Counted from the first letter of the stretch, positions 1 through 6,296 are shown. The stretch: DNA of 6,536 bases from Anaerolineae bacterium (GCA_020433785.1 JAGRCC010000408.1:1-6536), one strand, 5' to 3'. Notes: generated by a model not told the origin, from the sequence alone. Program-made: numbers and translations.

Positions 1-480
1 GTCTGGTTCCTGGGGACCACGCTCGATTCATGGACCGTCGTTGTGCCGAGGCATTGGTGGCAACTCCCCTGGTACGCCGGAAAGGTGCGGTTTGAGTGTG
101 AATTCGTGCCTCAAACCGGGCGCTATCGCCACTACCTCATGCACACCGAGGCCGAATGGGCGCCGGCCCGGGTGGAACTCACCCAAGCTGGGGCTGAGGC
201 CTTGCATCTGGCCGGTTTTCCGGACACCGAGACGGCTTTGGTTTACCTGACCCACCCCTTGACCGGCTTCTACTATCGACGTGACGGCCGGCTGGGAACC
301 TACCGAGTTTGGCATGAGCGACTCGCCGTCCGGCCAGCGAGGTTGATCTCGGCCCGTTTTGGACTACTGGAACGGATGCAGTTGGTTTCTGCCGAGGAGC
401 AGCTAGCGCCGCATAGCGTGCTGCTTCAGCCGCTCAATGAATTCACCATTTACCTACCACCACGGGTGCTATCCCCCTGA
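1..480 (+). CDS. DUF2071 (YqjF-like) family protein, 3' part
   Basis: The frame is open from base 1 to the TGA at 478-480, so this is the C-terminal part (159 residues) of a gene that begins outside the window. The GTG at 43 is probably internal, because the residues before it (VWFLGTTLDSWTVVVPRHWW) already fit the family. DUF2071 (COG3361, YqjF-like) proteins are soluble, of unknown function and usually about 230-250 residues. Family-like features here are the WFLxxxLDS segment, the W/H/Y-rich stretch HWWQLPWYAGKVRF, the segment with GRLGTYRVWHERLAVRPA, and the C-terminal pattern PHSVLLQPLNEFTIYLPPR. No signal peptide, membrane segment or catalytic motif is visible. The gene converges on the peptidase gene with only 72 bases between the stop codons. 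The family assignment is from remembered sequence patterns, so it is fairly but not fully secure. Confidence 0.7.
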   Translation, partial: VWFLGTTLDSWTVVVPRHWWQLPWYAGKVRFECEFVPQTGRYRHYLMHTEAEWAPARVELTQAGAEALHLAGFPDTETALVYLTHPLTGFYYRRDGRLGTYRVWHERLAVRPARLISARFGLLERMQLVSAEEQLAPHSVLLQPLNEFTIYLPPRVLSP

Positions 481-552
481 GAACCTCTTTTGGCATTGAC
501 CTAACCAGAGCCGAAACGTGCTTTTGTGACATATGGGGCATTGCAATAAGGT

Positions 553-2280
553 CTAATTTTTGCTTAAAAGCGGTAAATATGTCTTTTTGCGGATGATTAT
601 CGTCTGGCCGCAGTTGTTATTGTTCTCGTTGCTCTCGCTGACCACCGCCTGGGGATCGACCCGACACAGGCCGTTAGTGCGCGGGTTGCGCAAGGAGCCG
701 CCAACGGTTGGCGTCACTTTGAAGCTGACTTTGAATTGGCCCGTGATTGGCCCCAAAGTGACATTGGCCCCGTTGGCGGTACAGCTCAGATTATTGGCAA
801 CGATGGTGCAGACAATATTTGCGGCATTTGTGACATTGACGCTGTTATTGACTGTCGGCGCACCATAGATCGCCCCACTGGCCGGGAGGTTATCGATCAA
901 AATTGTCTTGCCGGCCTCAAAAATAGCCGAGCCGGTGCCGGTGTTAGCAACCGTTACCTGCCAGGTAAACGGAACGCCCACCAGACCGCTGCTCCCGGTG
1001 CTGCTGGTATTAGTGGCGGTCAGGTCGGGTACGAATAGAGTCAGGCTGGCTTGCTGTAAATTGGGCCGAGGGCCTATATGCTCAGTGGTATCGCCCAATT
1101 GAGGGCTACCCGTTTGCACCAGTACCGTTCTCATCTTAGCGGGCGTGATTAATATGCCAACTTCTTTGGCGATACCTTGAAGAATTGCCGCTGAACCGGC
1201 TACAATCGGCGAAGCACTCGATGTCCCGTTAAAGGTGGAACTATACCAGCGATTAGGATTGATGGGGTTGTCGGGATCAACGTAATAGGTGCCATAACCA
1301 GTGGTCATGACGCTCTGGCCCCACCCCTGTAGATCGACCCGACTGCCATACGAAGAGAAGGATAATCGCTCCCGATCACTACTGCCGGTTGGCGCGCCGC
1401 CCGCACCGACAATAATGGCCCCTGAGTCACGTACGGTTCGGTTAAACGCCGTGCCACAGGCAGCCTGATCCAGGTCTACATTGCCATTCCCGGCGGCTTC
1501 GACCACTACTAGGCCATTGGCCGTGGCCGTTTGGATCGCATCAAAGACTGAATTTATCCATTCGACAGGGCCGTAATCGCTCAGGCCGCAGACGGGGAAC
1601 TGCTGCTCAAGCAAGATCACATCGCCGGGTGACCCATCGGCTACGGCTAATAAGATCGCGTTCGCCGGATTATAGCTTAAATTGACCGTGTAAGCCGGAA
1701 CCAGACCAATGCTGCTGCCCCAGGCAATACCGGTTACCCCCAGACTATTATTGGTGGCGATTAATTCACCTAAGACAGCCGTGCCATGATTATTATTAAA
1801 AAAGGGATCACTTGCCGTATCGCCAGGGCTCACCAGCAAAGCGACCCCGTTCGCTTTGCTCAGATCTTCGTGCGTCTGGTTCCAGCTATACTCAACATCA
1901 TAGATCGTGATGCCGCTCCCGTCACCGCCGGGAACGGTCCACATATCGCGGGCGTGGATACCGGCAGTGGCCCCATTAAGGTAGCCTTGATTTGCCGTAA
2001 AATCCGGGGTAATGGCTGCGGGTGGCGCAGGTAAAGGGGCGGGTTCGGCAATTTCGACGCTGTTTAGACTCCTTAAGTTCCGGATGAAATCAGCCGCATC
2101 GACGCCGGATTTCAGGGTAATTTGGAACCATAAATTTAAGTCAGCCTGCGGCTGGTTTGAACGAGTCGCGCCATTGAGCCTCAACCTGTCCAGCCTCTGC
2201 TCCGACAGCGTAAAAAGCCGTCTGACATCGGCGACGGAATTCTTGAGGTCCGGCGGCAGCGGCGCACCGAGCGGCTTCAC
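553..2280 (-). CDS. S8 family (subtilisin-like) serine peptidase, main part of a frame-split gene
   Basis: Secreted serine endopeptidase that would act outside the membrane. Counting from the GTG at 2280: residues 1-85 look like an inhibitor-type prodomain ending in VEIAEP; residues 95-410 are the S8 domain with catalytic Asp128 (IYDVE), His165 (NNNHGTAVLG), oxyanion-hole Asn265 (EAAGNGN) and Ser354 (GTSSASP). All key residues are present. Residues about 417-562 form a CARDB/DUF11-like beta domain with the typical VDPxxxVxESNExNN pattern. The protein ends in KKTYLPLLSKN, a tail style seen on secreted Chloroflexota proteins. The GTG at 2280 is unlikely to be the true start. The same frame continues upstream with YSTTLIQVKFREGVQ, typical of subtilase prodomains, to a TAG at 2364-2362, with no ATG, GTG or TTG in between. 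The signal peptide is in another frame (2277-2456). Joined at the C run, the two would give a 634-residue preproprotein. Either a base is missing in this sequence, the gene is damaged, or a -1 shift is used. Confidence 0.9.
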   Translation of the reverse strand: MKPLGAPLPPDLKNSVADVRRLFTLSEQRLDRLRLNGATRSNQPQADLNLWFQITLKSGVDAADFIRNLRSLNSVEIAEPAPLPAPPAAITPDFTANQGYLNGATAGIHARDMWTVPGGDGSGITIYDVEYSWNQTHEDLSKANGVALLVSPGDTASDPFFNNNHGTAVLGELIATNNSLGVTGIAWGSSIGLVPAYTVNLSYNPANAILLAVADGSPGDVILLEQQFPVCGLSDYGPVEWINSVFDAIQTATANGLVVVEAAGNGNVDLDQAACGTAFNRTVRDSGAIIVGAGGAPTGSSDRERLSFSSYGSRVDLQGWGQSVMTTGYGTYYVDPDNPINPNRWYSSTFNGTSSASPIVAGSAAILQGIAKEVGILITPAKMRTVLVQTGSPQLGDTTEHIGPRPNLQQASLTLFVPDLTATNTSSTGSSGLVGVPFTWQVTVANTGTGSAIFEAGKTILIDNLPASGAIYGAPTVNNSVNVTNAANIVCTIVANNLSCTANGANVTLGPITGQFKVSFKVTPTVGGSLRNPRTNGLCRVDPQAVVSESNENNNNCGQTIIIRKKTYLPLLSKN

Positions 2281-2456
2281 CTGGACGCCTTCCCGAAATT
2301 TAACTTGAATGAGGGTCGTTGAATACCCGGGGGGATAGTTGGTCCTGCGGCGGCCACCGAACTACCACTCAGGTTGGTCAGGATAAGCGCCAATAGCAAA
2401 ATCAACAGTGCTGTCAGAGTAGGGAAAGTGAACAGCCGAGATTTATTTGCAGGCAT
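2277..2456 (-). CDS. Start and signal peptide of the S8 peptidase, out of frame with the rest
   Basis: This 59-codon frame starts at an ATG (2456-2454) preceded by a GGGAG ribosome binding site (2466-2462, 5-nt spacer). It encodes a typical Sec signal peptide: basic start (Lys5, Arg7), a long Leu/Ile-rich core (residues 13-29) and a likely signal peptidase I site at VAAA|G (residues 34-38). After residues TIPPG (40-44) the frame gives an unconvincing tail and stops at the TGA at 2279-2277, overlapping the GTG of the downstream frame. The peptidase frame reads NYPPGYSTTLIQVKF across the same bases, which is subtilase-like. This piece is therefore read as the 5' end of the peptidase gene, not as a separate small gene. 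A -1 change of frame, or one extra C, restores continuity. An upstream TTG at 2468 is also in frame but overlaps the ribosome binding site. Confidence 0.75.
   Translation of the reverse strand: MPANKSRLFTFPTLTALLILLLALILTNLSGSSVAAAGPTIPPGIQRPSFKLNFGKASR
2326..2334 (-). other. C6G3 run at the frame break of the peptidase gene
   Basis: On the minus strand the bases CCCCCCGGG lie where the signal-peptide frame and the peptidase frame overlap with the shared residues PPG. In the upstream frame the codons read ATC CCC CCG GGT, so C CCC CCG (2334-2328) also fits the X XXY YYZ slippery pattern. A -1 slip there leads directly into the peptidase frame. A homopolymer of this kind is also a common site of one-base sequencing or assembly loss and of real indel mutation. 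The sequence alone cannot separate these explanations. Confidence 0.6.
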
Positions 2457-2461
2457 AACGT

Positions 2462-2466
2462 CTCCC
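2462..2466 (-). promoter_or_regulatory. Ribosome binding site of the peptidase signal-peptide frame
   Basis: GGGAG on the minus strand sits 5 nt before the ATG at 2456. It supports that ATG as the real translation start of the peptidase gene. I looked for an equivalent site ahead of the GTG at 2280 and saw none as good. Confidence 0.6.
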
Positions 2467-2509
2467 AATGGAAAAATCGAATTCCGTTACAGGCGATTGT
2501 CAGTTAGCA

Positions 2510-2591
2510 TCAGGACTTACACAGAAAACCAGGTGACAGTCACTTATTGTCGATGAAGTGACTGTCACCTTTGGAATTGCGCAAGTCCTGA
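2510..2591. mobile_element. MITE-like element with terminal inverted repeats
   Basis: The left end TCAGGACTTACACA (2510-2523) and the right end TGCGCAAGTCCTGA (2578-2591) are imperfect inverted repeats, with 12 of 14 positions matching and the outer 9 perfect. They enclose a perfect internal palindrome. The triplet GCA stands directly outside both ends (2507-2509 and 2592-2594) and could be a short target duplication. There is no coding capacity in the 82 bp, so mobilisation would need a transposase elsewhere. AGGACTTAC-type termini recur in my memory of cyanobacterial and Chloroflexota repeats, but I cannot search. The element lies in the gap between the divergent peptidase and heme-sensor loci and could influence transcription of either. 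Confidence 0.6.
2531..2570. repeat. Perfect 15-bp inverted repeat inside the MITE-like element
   Basis: The arms AGGTGACAGTCACTT (2531-2545) and AAGTGACTGTCACCT (2556-2570) pair perfectly around a 10-nt loop. Each arm also contains its own smaller palindrome, GTGACnGTCAC, so the unit can fold as one long hairpin or two small ones. No T-run follows on either side, so a simple intrinsic terminator is not evident. Confidence 0.8.
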
Positions 2592-2601
2592 GCACCATGA
2601 A

Positions 2602-2940
2602 ATGACAAGGGCAGCCATTGCTCGCACCCAGCTTCCAGAGTTAATCGAAACAAGGTTCGTTTCTTCTCATTACAGTTGTTTGCTCTGGATTTATGGCTGC
2701 ATTGTAGAAGGTCTATGCTTGGTTGTCAACTATCCCGCTCTGATAATATTCTTATTCGACTTGTCAGGGCATCTTGGACTGCGACGGAGGATTGACCAGT
2801 GGGAACCCAAGATAATTGTCTTGTTAATTGCTGACATCCTCGTCACAAGTATACTATATGTCTTAGCTTCTCTTTGTCGGTTGATGAAAGAGAGCGCTAT
2901 GAGCTGCGTCTGGCATCACCTAAATACCGCTTGGAGATGA
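2602..2940 (+). CDS. Doubtful small hydrophobic ORF, possible two-helix membrane protein
   Basis: A 112-codon frame with an ATG at 2602 but no recognisable ribosome binding site. The translation has two hydrophobic stretches (about residues 26-53 and 70-92) separated by a charged segment RRRIDQWEP, and five cysteines. I do not recognise it as any family. It ends with a TGA at 2938-2940, 4 nt before the heme-sensor ATG, and the ribosome binding site of that gene lies inside its last codons. That closeness would suit an operon pair but could equally be chance in a leader region. The stretch looks more AT-rich than the neighbouring genes, and its codon use is not obviously coding. It may be a decayed gene or a non-coding upstream region. 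Confidence 0.25.
   Translation: MTRAAIARTQLPELIETRFVSSHYSCLLWIYGCIVEGLCLVVNYPALIIFLFDLSGHLGLRRRIDQWEPKIIVLLIADILVTSILYVLASLCRLMKESAMSCVWHHLNTAWR
2828..2855 (+). promoter_or_regulatory. Candidate sigma-70-type promoter for the heme-sensor gene
   Basis: TTGCTG (2828-2833) and TATACT (2850-2855) are separated by 16 nt. They resemble -35 and -10 boxes and would start transcription about 80 nt before the ATG at 2945. The match is moderate and it lies within the doubtful ORF, so it is only a candidate. Confidence 0.25.
2933..2936 (+). promoter_or_regulatory. Ribosome binding site of the heme-sensor gene
   Basis: GGAG lies 8 nt before the ATG at 2945 and fixes this start. The predicted N-terminus (SIGKKFTLLL) is a normal lead-in to a membrane helix, which agrees. 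Confidence 0.6.
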
Positions 2941-2944
2941 ACAA

Positions 2945-4039
2945 ATGTTGGCAAACTTTAGTATCGGAAAAAAATTCACGTTGCTTCTATCGCTGGTTTT
3001 TCTGGGAGGGGTGATTATTAGCGGCTTTGTTTTATGGCAGATTTTGCAGAATCGGGCTCAAGGCGAAATAACCGATAAAGGGCTGCTGCTGATCCAAACC
3101 ATGAACTCGGTGCGCGATTATACCAGCATCCATATTAATCCCCTCCTGGCTGACGATCTAAAAGAGCAGCCCACCTTTATTGCCGAAACGGTTCCGGCTT
3201 TCTCAGCCCGCGAGGTTTTTGAACAATTCCGGCAAGATAAGGATTATCAAGATTTTCTTTACAAAGAAGCCACCCTAAACCCCACCAATCCCCTTAATAA
3301 AGCCGACAATTTTGAAACGGATTTGCTGGAACGCATGCGGCGCGACCCAAACAAAAAAGAAGAATCCGGCTACCGAACTCTGTCTGGCCAGCCGGTTTAT
3401 TTTATTGCCCGGCCTCTGGCTGTAAGCTCGCCAAGCTGCCTGGCCTGCCACGATACCCCGGAAAACGCGCCCAAGAACCTGGTGGCGACCTATGGCCCGG
3501 CGGGCGGCTTTGGCTGGAAACTCAATGATGTTGTCACCGCCCAAATGATTTATGTACCGGCTCAGGAAGTATTTAACACCGCCTTGCGCTCATTCCTGAT
3601 GGTAACCGGTATCTTTGTTGGCATGCTGGCAGTGGTGCTTCTGTTGCTCAACTTTTTATTACGGCGATATGTCATTCAGCCGGTCAGTGTGATGGGCGGA
3701 TTAGCTCAGAAAATCAGCGCAGATGAGATGGTCACGGCGGACCTGGAGTCTGAGGAGTTGACGATGATAGCCGGCCAGTCTGATGAATTGGGCCAACTGG
3801 CCCGGGTATTTAAACGCATGGCCGGCGAGGTTTACAGTCGAACTCAGGCTCTAAAGCAGCAGGTCGCACAGCTCAATATCGAGATTAATGAGATTAAGCG
3901 CCAAGAACAGGTCGCTGAACTAACCGAAACTGATTTTTTCCGCGACCTGCAAACCAGAGCCACCACGCTGCGCGGCCAACGCCAGCGCAAAGGCGATGAA
4001 GAGACCAAACAGGATGACCCCTCTGAGCCAGAAGAATAA
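2945..4039 (+). CDS. Membrane-anchored c-type heme sensor (DUF3365/Tll0287-like) with HAMP domain
   Basis: The 364-residue protein has a membrane helix at about residues 11-31, an extracytoplasmic domain at 32-212, a second helix at 215-239, a HAMP domain at about 240-297, a coiled coil to about 325 and a charged tail. The extracytoplasmic part matches DUF3365 (Tll0287-like): VRDYTSIHINPLL near 56-68, the GQPVYFIARPL segment, and a CLACH heme c motif with Cys165, Cys168 and His169. Heme would be attached covalently outside the membrane, and a redox or ligand change would pass through HAMP. The sequence shows no kinase, cyclase, GGDEF, phosphatase or methyl-accepting region after HAMP. The tail instead has a segment with QVAELTETDFFRDLQ, which I recall from cyanobacterial HAMP proteins. 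The only cysteines are those of CxxCH, so a distal heme ligand must be another residue; His63 is one candidate. The start is supported by GGAG (2933-2936) 8 nt before the ATG. The output partner is not next to it. Confidence 0.88.
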   Translation: MLANFSIGKKFTLLLSLVFLGGVIISGFVLWQILQNRAQGEITDKGLLLIQTMNSVRDYTSIHINPLLADDLKEQPTFIAETVPAFSAREVFEQFRQDKDYQDFLYKEATLNPTNPLNKADNFETDLLERMRRDPNKKEESGYRTLSGQPVYFIARPLAVSSPSCLACHDTPENAPKNLVATYGPAGGFGWKLNDVVTAQMIYVPAQEVFNTALRSFLMVTGIFVGMLAVVLLLLNFLLRRYVIQPVSVMGGLAQKISADEMVTADLESEELTMIAGQSDELGQLARVFKRMAGEVYSRTQALKQQVAQLNIEINEIKRQEQVAELTETDFFRDLQTRATTLRGQRQRKGDEETKQDDPSEPEE

Positions 4040-4129
4040 ATAATCAAACCGCCTAAATGTCTGTGCAGCAAAATCGAACGGTTTTTCTCGATGTTTAAGG
4101 GTTGTGCTTAATTTACTGACCGCCGCGGG

Positions 4130-4300
4130 GGCTAGATGCAGATCACGCCGGACATGGTAACTAATTCGGCGGTACTCGTCGCGCTGACAGCGTAGCAGCG
4201 ATTGCTGAAAAGACGCTTCGAGGCCGGCCCAGCATAGGATAATGACGTCCGGGTCGGCCTCGATTACCTTCTGAAAGATTATTCCTCTCCACGCTTTTGG
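4130..4300 (-). pseudogene. Possible gene remnant, periplasmic-binding-like fragment
   Basis: On the minus strand a frame open from 4300 downward has no ATG, GTG or TTG near its beginning. From 4279 it reads IFQK followed by VIEADPDVIILCWAGLEASF, then QQSLLRCQRDEYRRISY and a less familiar stretch to about 4130. The xVIEADPDVIIL pattern resembles the C-terminal half of BtuF-type cobalamin/iron periplasmic-binding proteins, where such a segment precedes the second half of the binding cleft. The usual RPGW and AVRxGRVY motifs are not visible in this frame, so a decayed or rearranged fragment is more likely than a working gene. It starts inside the end of the 619-residue gene and continues as an open frame antisense to the heme-sensor gene, where I treat it as chance. 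The resemblance is from memory and the call is weak. Confidence 0.3.
4218..4263. terminator. GC-rich hairpin between convergent genes, possible bidirectional terminator
   Basis: TCGAGGCCG (4218-4226) and CGGCCTCGA (4255-4263) pair perfectly. On the plus strand the stem extends by one G-U and three G-C pairs, leaving a 20-nt loop. It lies 15 nt past the stop of the minus-strand 619-residue gene and downstream of the heme-sensor stop, the expected place for a shared terminator. On the minus strand it is followed by a short TCTTTTC rather than a clean U-tract. It also overlaps the possible gene remnant, so the pairing may be partly coincidental. Confidence 0.35.
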
Positions 4301-6138
4301 CTAAAAAAATAGCCGACAACCTTGCCAATGCCTTGCTGCTGAAAAGCTCTTAAAAGTAGAATGATGGCTAATCCCGCCAGGCTAAAGCCCAGGACCGATC
4401 CGCTGTAGAAGTAAAGATAAAAGAGCCAATCATAGGGCACGACCGAATCTTCGCGAGATTGGATGAGATCGGCCCAGAAAGAGGGTAAAACCAACAGCAC
4501 CAATATAAATGAAACAGCCGTCAATCCCAGTGATAAGATCGTGGCTTTATCATTGCCCTTTTCGGCCAGATCAGCAATATAAAGCTCATCCACGTGGTCG
4601 GCCACCCGGTTGATACTTTCAATATTGCGTTCAATGTGGTCAGTAATGCGCGGCACGTCCAGCAGCTCAAAAAGCCGATCCGCTTTCAAGACAGCGTATT
4701 CGGCTCGCCCCCAAAATTGGGCATGGCTAATACTTTGGGCCAGCGCCGCTACCCGCCGCAAGTGGGCGGCCTGGGCCATTTGCTCCTTTAGCTCGCCCTC
4801 AATCACAATGTCTCCCTTAAACATATCCGCTCTGATCCGCTCGATGGTATCGGCAATGCGGGCCAGCAGCCGATAGGAGTCGCTTTCCAACAATTGGGCC
4901 AGTACACCTACTTCCAGCACAAACTCAATCATCCGCTCGATGGCATGCCAATAGCGGGCATACTGCACTTTTAGGGTAGCACTTGGCACGGTCGAAATGG
5001 CCATTTCGTGAACACGCCATTTTCTCGAAGGCAGGATCAGGGCGGTGCGTTTGGTAAACAAACACAGTTCGTCGTTCCAGGAGGCCAAATTCGCCTCCGG
5101 GTCATCCAGCAGCCCGTCAGCCCGGCTCCATCGGGGCGAAGGAAAGTAACCATTGGCGTCCAGTTCGCTGTCCGGTTTGTCCGGGTCGCGCAAGACGGTT
5201 CCTTCCAGCAAGTTTACCAGAGCATTGCGCGATTTTTTGGATTTACGGATATCATTCAGCGAGACGGCCATCTTAACCCCGGCTTGGCTTTTGCCGGCTT
5301 GGGTCCGATTGATCATCCCCGGTTCGGCGAAACACTCATCAAAATGGTAGATAATGTAGGAATCATGGATGGGCAGAGACAGGCTCGGCGGCGACGGCTG
5401 TAGCCGGATAGCGCCATCTTTATGGGGAATGGTAAAACCACCCGCTTCCACAAATAGATTAACCGCCTCAACGGCCAATTTCCATTGGACCGGATAGTAC
5501 AGCATTTCGCCGGCCTGGGGGTTATCAACATCGGCCCCTAACCACGCCAGCAGTGCCTTAACCGAACTCTCTTTTTTAGCCAGCATCTCCGGGTCATCTT
5601 TAAAACGCTGGCGATTGTATTGCAGCCAGTTCATGGCGCTGGGTACGTCCAGCGGTTCCTGAAGTTTGATGGCGTCCTTGGCCAGATCGATCAGGGTGCG
5701 CGGTGACTGTTGGTATTCAAAACTCAAACGAATCACAAAAAAACCGGTCACTGTGGGTCGAATGCAAATATCCCACCGATCCCAGGCCCGTTTGAACAGC
5801 GTTTTGAACTGGAAATTACTCTCCAAATCAGCCGGAAACCGGACCTGGCTTTTATCCAGCGAAAATGTCGGCGCCGTTAGCCGCTTCATCATCAGCGAGC
5901 GAAAAAGTCCGGTGGCAAACCCCACATCTTCCTCGGTCATACCCGCTTCCGACAACGGCCTAAACCGCGTTTGCCCTTGCAGCGCCTGTGGCCAGGCCAC
6001 TTGTAAGGTGGTGGTTAGCTCATCTGAGCCACGCAAGGTTTCAAAACGCTTGCGGGCGTGGCTATCCCGAATAAAGCGTTTCATATTGAGGACCAATATA
6101 GCCCGAGTGTAGCCTTTAGCCGCAAACCCGTTAGACAC
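4279..6138 (-). CDS. Unrecognised 619-residue protein with two C-terminal membrane helices
   Basis: I do not recognise a family. The first 390 residues look soluble and mixed alpha/beta, with no signal peptide. Recognisable spots include a Trp/Arg-rich segment FKRAWDRWDICIRPTVTGFFVIRL (about 114-137, strand-like at its end) and a Lys-rich patch IRKSKKSRN (297-305). Residues about 390-530 are mostly helical with many charged/hydrophobic repeats (YWHAIERMIEFVLEVG, RIADTIERIRADMF, HIERNIESINRVADHVDEL). They lead into membrane helices at about 533-551 and 574-597, then a short basic tail. A large cytoplasmic part, long helices and a C-terminal helix pair recall CorA-like transporters, but the GMN signature of CorA is absent, so transport is not claimed. 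The GTG start is well supported by AAAGGAG (6151-6145) with a 6-nt spacer; the next in-frame ATG is residue 19. It appears monocistronic and converges on the heme-sensor gene. Confidence 0.8.
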   Translation of the reverse strand: MSNGFAAKGYTRAILVLNMKRFIRDSHARKRFETLRGSDELTTTLQVAWPQALQGQTRFRPLSEAGMTEEDVGFATGLFRSLMMKRLTAPTFSLDKSQVRFPADLESNFQFKTLFKRAWDRWDICIRPTVTGFFVIRLSFEYQQSPRTLIDLAKDAIKLQEPLDVPSAMNWLQYNRQRFKDDPEMLAKKESSVKALLAWLGADVDNPQAGEMLYYPVQWKLAVEAVNLFVEAGGFTIPHKDGAIRLQPSPPSLSLPIHDSYIIYHFDECFAEPGMINRTQAGKSQAGVKMAVSLNDIRKSKKSRNALVNLLEGTVLRDPDKPDSELDANGYFPSPRWSRADGLLDDPEANLASWNDELCLFTKRTALILPSRKWRVHEMAISTVPSATLKVQYARYWHAIERMIEFVLEVGVLAQLLESDSYRLLARIADTIERIRADMFKGDIVIEGELKEQMAQAAHLRRVAALAQSISHAQFWGRAEYAVLKADRLFELLDVPRITDHIERNIESINRVADHVDELYIADLAEKGNDKATILSLGLTAVSFILVLLVLPSFWADLIQSREDSVVPYDWLFYLYFYSGSVLGFSLAGLAIILLLRAFQQQGIGKVVGYFFSQKRGEE

Positions 6139-6144
6139 AATTTA

Positions 6145-6151
6145 CTCCTTT
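6145..6151 (-). promoter_or_regulatory. Ribosome binding site that decides the GTG start at 6138
   Basis: AAAGGAG on the minus strand with a 6-nt spacer to the GTG at 6138-6136 is the strongest ribosome binding site in the window. It favours this GTG over the internal ATG at residue 19. Confidence 0.75.
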
Positions 6152-6220
6152 ATGGCAACTTTTTTTGCGGCGGCTCACCTTCTTGCTTACTTAGGAATGA
6201 AACATAAATAAGTTCGGCCA

Positions 6221-6296
6221 TGTCATTGCGAGCGAAGCGAAGCAAGCCCTTTTTCCGAACGCGGAGATGACTATGTCGTTCCTCCTCGCCATGACA
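6221..6296. repeat. REP/MITE-like repeat with TGTCATTGCGAG-type ends
   Basis: The left end TGTCATTGCGAG (6221-6232) and the right end CTCGCCATGACA (6285-6296) are inverted copies with 11 of 12 positions matching. The left end continues as CGAAGCGAAGCA, the sequence of a very common dispersed intergenic repeat found in many bacterial genomes. Translated by chance, that repeat gives the familiar CHGEERHS and FARNDMAEL style of false protein, which explains the open frames seen over it. It has no coding capacity of its own and lies about 80 bp upstream of the 619-residue gene. Confidence 0.6.

Noticed and set aside
488..516. Weak hairpin TTTTGGC / GCCGAAA after the DUF2071 stop, possible terminator
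   Set aside because: Seven pairs including a wobble, a 15-nt loop and no adjacent U-tract; not strong enough to call.
560..1102. Plus-strand open frames of 64-102 codons across the 3' half of the peptidase gene
   Set aside because: They lie antisense to a subtilase with intact catalytic motifs, have no ribosome binding sites and overlap one another in different frames.
2510..2591. CRISPR-like repeat
   Set aside because: Only one palindromic unit with inverted, not direct, ends; no spaced direct repeats and no cas genes.
4046..4086. AAACCG / CGGTTTTT inverted repeat after the heme-sensor stop
   Set aside because: Only six pairs with a 27-nt loop; the T-run is suggestive but the stem is too weak for a terminator call.
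4594..6112. Plus-strand open frames up to 148 codons opposite the 619-residue gene
   Set aside because: The minus-strand gene has a strong ribosome binding site and one continuous frame; the opposite frames are low-quality shadows without start signals.
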